Assembly: GCF_020181035.1 (NCBI RefSeq)
Contig: NZ_JAIQYY010000019.1
Span: forward strand, 72,063 to 136,062
Length of the DNA: 64,000 nucleotides
Direction of reading: 5' to 3'
From: Streptomyces sp. CoH27
GTDB lineage: Bacteria > Actinomycetota > Actinomycetes > Streptomycetales > Streptomycetaceae
The translations under genes and the position numbers were made by a program. The notes under the pieces are model-generated. The model was given only the letters and a program-made list of their open reading frames with translations. It was not told where the DNA came from and did not search any database. Positions 58,028 to 64,000 of the stretch are shown piece by piece. Within the stretch, counting starts at the first letter, position 1. Each line of letters starts with the position of its first letter.

Positions 58028-59485
58028 ATGCGAAGAACATGCCTTCTCGTGATGGCCGTGCTGGCCGCCCTCACGGGTGTGGTGGCGCTGCCGGCCACGC
58101 CCGCGCTCGCGGTGTCGGCGCCGCCGTCGTCCACCGGCCAGCGCTGGGCCCTGAAGGTCAACGGCCTGTACGTGGCCGCCGAGGTGAACGACTCCGGCGA
58201 CCAGTACGGCAAGCTCCGGGCCCGGTCGACGTCCGTGGGCAGCTGGGAGACCTTCTCCCTGCACACCGACCACATCGACGGCGCGGGATACGGCACGACC
58301 ATCACGCTGCGCAACGAGGAGAACGGTCTCTACGTCACCTCGGAGGTGAGCACCAGCGGCGTGCAGAGCGGCATGCTGCGGGCCTGGGGCACCAACACCG
58401 GTTCCTGGGAGCGGTTCTACGTCATCCCGCAGGGCAGCGGGCAGTACGCGCTGAAGTCGGCCGCGAACGGCCTTTATGTCTCGGCGCAGTTCAACTACAC
58501 CGGCGGCGACCAGGGGCTGCTGCGCGCCCGTTCCTCCTCGATCGGCAGCTGGGAGCGGTTCACCTTCGAGAAGGTAGGCGGTACGGGCGACATGTCGGCG
58601 CCGTCGGCACCGACGGCCTCGGCCTCCGGGCGGCACGACATCGCCTCGTGGAACCTGTGCGCGAACAACAACACGAGCGCGGAGTGCAAGCTGCAGTACG
58701 CCGACGCGGACACCGTCGCGTCCAGCGTCGCCAGTGACCTGGCAACCGTCCCGGCCGGGTATCTCACCCACCGACCGGAAGCGATCTTCTTCCAGGAGAT
58801 CTGCGAGAAGGCGGTCAAGCCACTGGAGCTCCAGCTGGAGAACCAGCTCGGGGGCGGCTGGGACGTGCGGTTCGCGCCCACGTACTACAAGGTCGTCGAC
58901 GAGAACGGGACCACCGACTCCCTTCTGACGGCCCAGAAGACCTGCGCGGACAGCACGACCGGCACCGACCGGGGCGCGTTCGGGATCGCCCTGGCGGTCA
59001 AGGACTCCAACACCTGGTACCGGGGCTACACCCTGCCCTCCCCCGACGGCAAGGAGCAGCGTCCCGCGCTGTGCGCCACCGTCCCCGACGCCGGAACCGT
59101 GTACTGCGACGCGCACTTCAGCAGCGGTTCCTACGTCGACAGCAGCGGCAACCAGGCCGGGGACGACCCCGACAACGTCTACCGCCCCCAGCAGGCCGAG
59201 CAGCTGCGCTCCATCGTGGACGGCCTGCAGTCCTACGGGTACACGCCGTTCTACGGCGGCGACCTGAACACGACCACCGCGGACGTGTCGGTCCTGTCCA
59301 GCCTCTACTCCTCGCACCAGGAATGCGGCCAGGCCACGCCGGACGCACCCCACGCCGGCGCACCCACGGACGGCAACAACAAGATCGACTACATCTTCGG
59401 TCCGGTCGGCCCGACGTACGGCTGCGCAGTGGTGGATCCGCAGCTCTCGGACCACCGGGTCATCCACGCCACCGTCGCCTTCTGA
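58028..59485 (+). CDS. Secreted beta-trefoil/fascin-like plus endonuclease-exonuclease-phosphatase (EEP) protein
   Basis: ATG at 58028 has AGGTGA upstream and gives 485 residues with a signal peptide (CLLVMAVLAALTGVVALPAT, then PALA). Residues ~36-190 contain three trefoil repeats with NGLYV at 45, 99 and 147 and GSWE(T/R)F units. From ~195 an EEP domain follows: HDIASWNLCANN, FFQEICEK (Glu metal ligand), FSSGSYVDSS-region, GGDLNTTTADVSV, DYIFGP and SDHRVIHATVAF. This is DNase I/CdtB-type chemistry, so it is probably an extracellular nuclease or phosphodiesterase with a carbohydrate/protein-binding head. Confidence 0.88.
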   Translation: MRRTCLLVMAVLAALTGVVALPATPALAVSAPPSSTGQRWALKVNGLYVAAEVNDSGDQYGKLRARSTSVGSWETFSLHTDHIDGAGYGTTITLRNEENGLYVTSEVSTSGVQSGMLRAWGTNTGSWERFYVIPQGSGQYALKSAANGLYVSAQFNYTGGDQGLLRARSSSIGSWERFTFEKVGGTGDMSAPSAPTASASGRHDIASWNLCANNNTSAECKLQYADADTVASSVASDLATVPAGYLTHRPEAIFFQEICEKAVKPLELQLENQLGGGWDVRFAPTYYKVVDENGTTDSLLTAQKTCADSTTGTDRGAFGIALAVKDSNTWYRGYTLPSPDGKEQRPALCATVPDAGTVYCDAHFSSGSYVDSSGNQAGDDPDNVYRPQQAEQLRSIVDGLQSYGYTPFYGGDLNTTTADVSVLSSLYSSHQECGQATPDAPHAGAPTDGNNKIDYIFGPVGPTYGCAVVDPQLSDHRVIHATVAF

Positions 59486-59489
59486 CCCT

Positions 59490-59510
59490 GGCGGGGCCGA
59501 GCCCCCCGCC
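59490..59510. terminator. Hairpin between convergent EEP and thioesterase genes
   Basis: GGCGGGG (59490-59496), loop CCGAGCC, CCCCGCC (59504-59510) forms a 7-bp G:C stem 5 bp after the EEP stop. A second GC-rich stem-like region follows. The position in a convergent gap fits a bidirectional terminator, lacking a T tract as is normal for Streptomyces. Confidence 0.55.
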
Positions 59511-59542
59511 GGACAGCGGGGCGGGGGCCCGGCCCTCCGCGG

Positions 59543-60234
59543 TTACGGATCCGCTCGCAGCCCGGGGAACAGGGCCTGGGCGCGCTCGGGGCCGGGGGCG
59601 ATGAACACCCCATCGGCCGTGACGAGTTGGACGGCGGCGTCCGCCTCGGTCGTGATCGATCCGGTCACGAAGATCTTGCGGTCGTCCGTACCCGTGACGC
59701 GGGCGAAGACGCGCAGCGGTGTCTCCAGCGGGACAGGGCGGTGGTCCGGAGGGAGACGGTCAGCCCGGGGGTTCCGGCCGCCGCGCAGGCGTAGCCCATG
59801 AGTTCGTCCAGCAGCATGGCGCTCATACCGCCATGGCCGTAGCCGGGCGGGCCCTCGTGGGCGATGCCGAGGGTGCAGCGGCCCCTCAGACCGTCGTCGG
59901 CGGGTGTGACGGTCATCGGCGGGGCCAGCGGACTGCCGGTTCCGGTGACCGGGCTGAACATCCGTGGCCCGCCCGGGAATACGTCGAGTTCGGGGATCTC
60001 CGCGCGGGCCCGCCGCCGGCCCGTGAGCTGTCCGGTGACCTGGCGGACGCCGTCCGCCACGCGGTGGAGGGTGTCCGGGGAGGCGGCGGTGCGGACGGCG
60101 GCATCCACCAGGGCGCGCAGTTCGCGGCCGAGCCGGTCGACGGCCGCTGTGTGGTGGTCCCGTTCGGCGGCGCCCGACGGCGTGGGTCCGGTGTCGGTCC
60201 CGGAGGCCGGCGGGCCGGTGAGAGAGGTGTGCAT
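59543..60234 (-). pseudogene. PaaI-type hotdog thioesterase with a frameshift
   Basis: Starting at ATG 60234 (or 60285, which would overlap the ADH stop), the frame runs well through RVADGVRQVTGQLTGRRRAR and the hotdog core EGPPGYGHGGMSAMLLDELM up to GLTVSLRT. Near 59740-59746 a few bases are missing, and the correct continuation (PVPLETPLRVFARVTGTDDR, ending GLRADP at TAA 59543) is in another frame. The full gene would be a ~230-residue acyl-CoA thioesterase. It is third in the ADH operon. Either a real pseudogene or an assembly error. Confidence 0.7.
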
Positions 60235-60277
60235 CGGGTCTCTCGGTGCGGGGTGGCGGTGTGCGGTCGTGGTGCGG

Positions 60278-61315
60278 TCAGGCATCGGCGCGGACGAAGA
60301 CGGGCTTGAGGTGCTTCTCCGGCAGAGCGGCGGGCAGGTCCTCCCAGTCGATGACGTGGGAGACCACCGCCTTGGGGCTGACCTTGCCGGAGGCGGCGAG
60401 CGCGAGGGCGTCGGGGATGTGGGAGCGGACGTTGTCGCGGGCGATGCGCAGGGTGACGCCGGTGAGGTACATGTCGAGCAGGGGCAGTTCGCCGGGGCGG
60501 AAGTGGTTGCCCGCCGACTCGCAGATCCCTTCCGGAGCGAGGGACTTGACGGCCAGGGCGAGCTGGTCGACGCGTCCGGTGGCCTCCACGGCGATGTCGA
60601 AGCCCTGCGGAAGCGGTTCCAGGGTTTCGGCGGTGGCGGCACCGAAGGCGCGAGCCAGCTCCCGGTGTTCGGGGTCGGGGTCGACGTAGAGGACGTCGGA
60701 CGCGCCGAGCACACGGGCGATGTCGCACACGTACAGACCGATGCTGCCGCGGGCGACGACCAGCACCCGTGCACCGGGGCGGGCCTTGAGGTGGGGGGCG
60801 ACCAGGCGCCAGGCCAGGGACCAGTTGTCGCTGGCCGAGGCCATGGCGACAGGGTCCAGTCCGGTGGGCAGCGGGACCAGCATGGCGTCGGCGTACGGCA
60901 CCCGGACCAGCTCGGAGAACAGCCCGCCCCAGCTGCCGCCGATGGGCGCGCCGTACATCGCCATGTAGGGGACGGCCTCGCAGTGCGCGGTCAGGCCCGC
61001 CCGGCAGCGGTCGCAGCTGCCGCAGTTGATGGACCAGGGGACGACGACGAGGTCGCCGGGGGCCACAGAGGCGACGGCGTCTCCGGTCTCGACGACCCGG
61101 GCGACGCACTCGTGTCCCAGAGCGAACGGCGGCTCCGCGCTGTATTCGATGTGCGGCTGCCGCCGCGTGGCATGTCCGGCGAGGATCGCGGAGTCGACGT
61201 CGCACGGGGTGGCGGCCACCGGTGCGACGATCGCCTCCCCGGCGCCCTGGAGCTCGGGATCGGGCGCCTCGCGCCACTCGACGGTGCGCCGGGCGACGTA
61301 GGTCAGTTCACGCAT
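60278..61315 (-). CDS. Zinc-dependent alcohol dehydrogenase
   Basis: ATG at 61315 overlaps the tautomerase stop by 8 bp; 345 residues. Landmarks: catalytic site GHECVARVVETGD with upstream PCDVDSAI, structural zinc cysteines NCGSCDRCRAGLTAHC, and the NAD(P)-binding Rossmann VLVVARGSIGLYVCDIARVL. The family oxidises alcohols or sugar alcohols; the exact substrate is unknown. The preceding tautomerase and the following thioesterase suggest degradation of an aromatic or unsaturated organic acid. Confidence 0.92.
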   Translation of the reverse strand: MRELTYVARRTVEWREAPDPELQGAGEAIVAPVAATPCDVDSAILAGHATRRQPHIEYSAEPPFALGHECVARVVETGDAVASVAPGDLVVVPWSINCGSCDRCRAGLTAHCEAVPYMAMYGAPIGGSWGGLFSELVRVPYADAMLVPLPTGLDPVAMASASDNWSLAWRLVAPHLKARPGARVLVVARGSIGLYVCDIARVLGASDVLYVDPDPEHRELARAFGAATAETLEPLPQGFDIAVEATGRVDQLALAVKSLAPEGICESAGNHFRPGELPLLDMYLTGVTLRIARDNVRSHIPDALALAASGKVSPKAVVSHVIDWEDLPAALPEKHLKPVFVRADA

Positions 61316-61739
61316 CGGCGCGCTTCTCCTTCGCCAGTGCCACCAGGTCGGCGTAGCGGATGACGGAGCCGCCCGCACCCCAGGTGCCGTCGGGCTGTTC
61401 GTGCACCAGGACCCACACCCGCAGTGCGTCGGCCGGTCCGAGACCGGCGGCGGCCAGCACGGTCTTCGTCGCCTCCTCGACCAGGCCCGTCCTACGGCGC
61501 TCGGACAGGGCCCCCGCGGGGACGGTGACCTCGACCAGGAAGCGGGGCTGGTCGTCCTCGGCGGTGGTCTGGGCGCCCTCGGGCAGTTCGAGCAGGTAAC
61601 TCCACGCCTGGGCGCGGAAGAACGCCGTGTCGGGAGCGCCCTCCCATTTCAGCAGCACCGCGGCGAGGACCCGCTGAACGCTCTCGCGGCCTTCTTCGGT
61701 CAGGGCACCGGCGGGGGCTGTGATCCGGATCATCGGCAT
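61308..61739 (-). CDS. Tautomerase-superfamily protein, two-domain (4-oxalocrotonate tautomerase/MSAD-like)
   Basis: The 143-residue protein begins MPMIRITAPAGALTEEGRES; after Met removal, Pro1 is the catalytic base of the tautomerase superfamily. A second half starting EVTVPAGALSERRRTGLVEE repeats the beta-alpha-beta unit without proline at that end. It could isomerise enol/keto forms of unsaturated acids. It is the first gene of a three-gene operon facing a TetR regulator. Confidence 0.85.
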   Translation of the reverse strand: MPMIRITAPAGALTEEGRESVQRVLAAVLLKWEGAPDTAFFRAQAWSYLLELPEGAQTTAEDDQPRFLVEVTVPAGALSERRRTGLVEEATKTVLAAAGLGPADALRVWVLVHEQPDGTWGAGGSVIRYADLVALAKEKRADA

Positions 61740-61790
61740 GGGGGCACGCCTCTCTCTTCGGTCCGTACGACGGGTCGCGTACGACGACGG

Positions 61791-61847
61791 GTCTATGACA
61801 GTCGTTATAGACCTCGGTCACGCTAGACTATGACGATCGTTATAGTC
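61791..61847. promoter_or_regulatory. Two near-palindromic TetR operators in the tautomerase/TetR spacer
   Basis: Two related 22-bp near-palindromes occur: one at 61791-61812 and one at 61826-61847, centres 35 bp apart. Each has the form (G)ACTAT/TCTATnAC-centre-GTnATAG(T/A)(C); the second has a core ACGATCGT. They lie between the tautomerase start (61739) and the TetR GTG (61872), so TetR likely represses both directions. Confidence 0.75.
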
Positions 61848-61871
61848 AGTGGGGCAGAAGGGATCGAGTAC

Positions 61872-62456
61872 GTGAGCAAGCCCACCCCGACCCCGCGCGA
61901 GCGGATCGTGGCCGGTGCGGCCGACATGATCAGCCGGCGCGGCCTGAACGCGACGAGCATCCGCGAGATGGCCAAGCACGCCCGGGCTCCGCTGGGCTCG
62001 ACGTACCACTACTTCCCCGAAGGCAAGCAGCAGTTGGCCACCGAGGCCGTCCGGTACACGGGCGAGTGTGTCGCCCGCGTCCTGCGCAGGGAGCTGGAGG
62101 CAGGACCGGTGGCCGGGCTGCGCGCCTTCCTCGGCCTGTGGCGAAAGATCGTCGTGGACAGCGACTTCCGGGCCGGCTGTCCGGTCCTGGCCGTCTCCAT
62201 CGAGGAGCCCCCGGGCGACGAGACACCCGAGGCCCTGCTGGCCGCCGCCGATGTCTTCACCACCTGGGAGAGCCTGCTGGCCGACTCCCTGCGCGCACAC
62301 GGCGCCGGGCCCGACCAGGCGGCCCAGCTCGCGACGCTCTGCGTCGCGGCCGTCGAGGGGACCGTGGCCATGTGCCGCGCCAAGCGCAGCATCCAGCCCC
62401 TGGACCACACCGCGGAGCAGCTCCGGACACTCATCCTGGCCACGATCAAGGACTGA
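61872..62456 (+). CDS. TetR/AcrR family regulator
   Basis: GTG at 61872 (with AAGGGA upstream) gives 194 residues; a longer frame begins inside the operator, so this start is preferred. The helix-turn-helix is RIVAGAADMISRRGLNATSI, REMAKHARAPLGSTYHYFPE. The C-terminal domain carries SDFRAGCPVLAVSIEEPPGD, a pattern common in LmrA/YxaF-like TetR proteins. It probably represses itself and the divergent tautomerase-ADH-thioesterase operon. Confidence 0.9.
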   Translation: MSKPTPTPRERIVAGAADMISRRGLNATSIREMAKHARAPLGSTYHYFPEGKQQLATEAVRYTGECVARVLRRELEAGPVAGLRAFLGLWRKIVVDSDFRAGCPVLAVSIEEPPGDETPEALLAAADVFTTWESLLADSLRAHGAGPDQAAQLATLCVAAVEGTVAMCRAKRSIQPLDHTAEQLRTLILATIKD

Positions 62457-62542
62457 CCGGGGCGAGCGTCAGCCGTCGATCACGGTCATCCTGGATGCGG
62501 CAGGACCATGGCCGGGGGAACCCACGCGAAGGGAGGCGCCCG

Positions 62543-62872
62543 ATGGCGTACGACGAAGGTCTCGCCGAGCGGATCCGGGAGCGGCTCGGGGACGATCCCG
62601 GCATCACCGAGAAGAGGATGTTCGGCGGCATCGCCTTCCTGCACCGAGGCAACATGGCCGTCGGTGTCACCGGCGACGACCTCATGGTCCGCGTCGGCCC
62701 GGACGCCACCGACGCGGCCCTCGCCCGGCCGGGGACGCGGCTCTTCGACATGACCGGCCGTCCGATGCGCGGCTGGGTCGTGGTCGCGGGCGACGCCGTC
62801 GCGGAGGACGCCGAACTGGCCGGGTGGATCGAGCGGGGCCGGGCGTTCGCGGCGAGCCTGCCATCCAAGTGA
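62543..62872 (+). CDS. TfoX N-terminal-domain protein
   Basis: ATG at 62543 with GGGAGG upstream gives 109 residues, typical of standalone TfoX-N proteins: ERIRERLGDDPGITEKRMFG, GIAFLHRGNMAVGVTGDDLM, and a C-terminal helix DAELAGWIERGRAFAASLPS. These small proteins are of uncertain role in actinomycetes, and only the name links to competence regulation. It follows the TetR gene by 86 bp but may be independent. Confidence 0.88.
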   Translation: MAYDEGLAERIRERLGDDPGITEKRMFGGIAFLHRGNMAVGVTGDDLMVRVGPDATDAALARPGTRLFDMTGRPMRGWVVVAGDAVAEDAELAGWIERGRAFAASLPSK

Positions 62873-62906
62873 CGCCCCGATTCCGCGCGGAGCGGTACCG
62901 GCCGGA

Positions 62907-63488
62907 TCAGTCCGGCGGTTCCGTCAGGGCCTTCACAGCGGGCCGGAGGATGCCCGCGACGCGGTCGCCCGGTGCCTCACGCAGCGGGGCCAGGTCCAGG
63001 AGCTGGTGGCCGATGGTGATGCCGAGCAGGGTGGTGACGACCAGTGTGGCCCGCAGCTCGGGGTCCTCCACTCCGGGCAGGGCCGCGGCGATGCGGTCGA
63101 TCTGCCGGAGCAGGGTGCCGCGGGCCTGTTCGGCCGCCGACGGGTCGGTGAGCATGGAGCGCAACATCGCCAGCGCGCCCTCGGGCAGACCGCCGAGTTC
63201 GAGACCGAGGGTGGCCAGCAGCTCGTCGACGAGCGCGCCGGCGTCGGCGACGGCCGGCACCGCCGGCATCGCCTGCACGGCCCGGGTGAACAGCTCACGC
63301 TTGGAGCCGTAGTACTGCATCACCAGAGCCGGGTCGACACCGGCCGCGCTCGCCACGGCGCGGATGGTGGTGCGATCGAATCCCTTCTCGGCGAACAGTT
63401 CCCGGGCGCACTCCAGAATGCGCGCCTCGGTGGCTCGACGGCGGTCGGCACGGGACCGGTGAGGCCGGGGCTCATGCGGCGTGGACAC
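62907..63488 (-). CDS. TetR/AcrR family regulator
   Basis: GTG at 63488 gives 193 residues with the usual N-terminal helix-turn-helix (RILECARELFAEKGFDRTTI, RAVASAAGVDPALVMQYYGS) and a helical C-terminal domain (VVTTLLGITIGHQLLDLAPL). The upstream spacer has GTTGA/TCAAC inverted elements. Neighbouring target genes are not obvious; autoregulation is likely. Confidence 0.9.
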   Translation of the reverse strand: MSTPHEPRPHRSRADRRRATEARILECARELFAEKGFDRTTIRAVASAAGVDPALVMQYYGSKRELFTRAVQAMPAVPAVADAGALVDELLATLGLELGGLPEGALAMLRSMLTDPSAAEQARGTLLRQIDRIAAALPGVEDPELRATLVVTTLLGITIGHQLLDLAPLREAPGDRVAGILRPAVKALTEPPD

Positions 63489-63499
63489 CAGTTCACTCT

Positions 63500-63557
63500 A
63501 CGATCGTTGATCAGACTCCCGCGCGAGCTTTACGGTGAGTGAGTCAACAAGCGTTGA
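63500..63557. promoter_or_regulatory. Palindromic elements upstream of the 62907 TetR gene
   Basis: ACGATCGT (63500-63507), extended by TTGATCA, and TCAAC-AAGC-GTTGA (63544-63557) lie in the upstream region of the TetR gene. The shared GTTGA/TCAAC half fits a TetR site. Assignment is inference. Confidence 0.4.
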
Positions 63558-63686
63558 GCGAATAAAGTGATCATGCGGGACAAGTCCGCGGACGACCGCG
63601 CCGATCTTCGCTCGCTGCCGAGCATGTCGTGAGCGGCACAGTGGAGCGGGGTCCCGACGAGCCGAACCTGACGACGCGCAGCGCGG

Positions 63687-64000
63687 CTACTTGAGGATGT
63701 TGACGGCGCGAGCGACCACGAGGACCACGGTGACCAGGGACACCGACGACTGCAGCATCATCAGCATCTTCGACCAGCGGGACAGCGGCATGACGTCGGT
63801 CGGGCTGAACGCGGTGGCGTTGGTGAAGGACAGGTACAGGTAGTCCAGGAAGGCCGGTTCCCAGTCCGGCGGGGCGATCTCCGGGCTCTGCATCTGCACG
63901 AAGAGGAAGTCCGCGTACTGATGTTGTCCCTGGACCCGGGCCATCGGGCCGCCCCGGTCCCACTCCCAGTACCACAGGGCGAACACGATGACGTTCGTGA
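63687..64000 (-). CDS. Membrane protein, DUF1345-like, cut by window edge
   Basis: The frame is open to the window end (its start lies beyond 64000). Visible parts: VIVFALWYWEWDRGGP, then DFLFVQMQSPEIAPPDWEPA, and C-terminal TM segments LYLSFTNATAFSPTDVMPLS and SSVSLVTVVLVVARAVNIL. The TNATAFSPTDVMPL segment resembles ion-channel-like membrane proteins of the DUF1345 group. Function unknown. Confidence 0.7.
   Translation of the reverse strand, partial: TNVIVFALWYWEWDRGGPMARVQGQHQYADFLFVQMQSPEIAPPDWEPAFLDYLYLSFTNATAFSPTDVMPLSRWSKMLMMLQSSVSLVTVVLVVARAVNILK

Noticed and set aside
1..64000. tRNA or rRNA genes
   Set aside because: No T-loop (GGTTCGANTCC-type) with matching cloverleaf arms or rRNA-like conserved stretch was noticed on either strand by eye; a tRNAscan run would settle it.

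Overview
This 64 kb window is high-GC DNA with strong G/C preference at third codon positions, frequent GTG starts, many 4-nt start/stop overlaps (ATGA or GTGA) and at least two rare TTA (bldA-type) codons. Together with the gene families seen, this points to Streptomyces or a very close actinomycete. Its content is mostly accessory: small regulator-plus-enzyme modules, MFS/ABC/MMPL exporters, resistance-type enzymes and many gene fragments, as expected of a chromosomal arm. No rRNA, tRNA, CRISPR array or intact mobile element was seen. All assignments come from reading the sequence; no database search was run.

Layout. 0-7 kb: a cut-off PPOX-type protein, a TetR regulator facing a P450-ferredoxin pair across a clear operator, an aminoglycoside/lincosamide-type nucleotidyltransferase, a MerR-PP2C phosphatase fusion, a pterin-dehydratase-like/VOC protein and several gene scraps. 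7-14 kb: an unrecognised ParB-motif-like protein, a LolD/MacB-like ABC exporter pair, a MerR regulator with a SnoaL-like gene, a PPOX protein, and an unknown gene behind the last ~29 codons of a lost acyl-CoA dehydrogenase. 14-21 kb: a methyltransferase, a TTA-containing MFS pump, a DUF4157 metallopeptidase-type protein resembling contractile-injection-system cargo, and a GT4 glycosyltransferase. 21-25.7 kb: a NarL-type two-component system; a GNAT gene and an XRE/cupin-MFS operon whose start codons overlap head to head; a broken dehydrogenase. 25.8-37.6 kb: two PucR-type regulators, an alkylsulfatase, an MFS pump, an NmrA-like reductase, two GNATs (one truncated), a LysR/quinone-reductase/SnoaL module and a secreted GDSL hydrolase. 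37.7-42.8 kb: an IS5-type transposase remnant, a methyltransferase, CtaG, and an atypical NRAMP transporter coupled to an MgtE-N/CBS sensor protein, preceded by a small leader ORF and a strong hairpin. 42.9-55.6 kb: a fused assimilatory nitrate reductase-diflavin reductase, a cis-prenyl diphosphate synthase, a secreted phosphodiesterase, a second two-component system, a 13-bp degenerate tandem repeat, an MMPL exporter and an ArsR regulator. 55.8-64 kb: a quinone oxidoreductase, chloramphenicol 3-O-phosphotransferase, a secreted beta-trefoil/EEP nuclease-like protein, a TetR-controlled tautomerase/alcohol dehydrogenase/(frameshifted) thioesterase operon, a TfoX-N protein, another TetR gene and a cut-off membrane protein.

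The items most worth following are the NRAMP/MgtE-sensor operon with its leader, the DUF4157 protein, the MerR-PP2C fusion, the leaderless overlapping-start pair at 23.6 kb and the 13-bp repeat at 52.5-52.9 kb.
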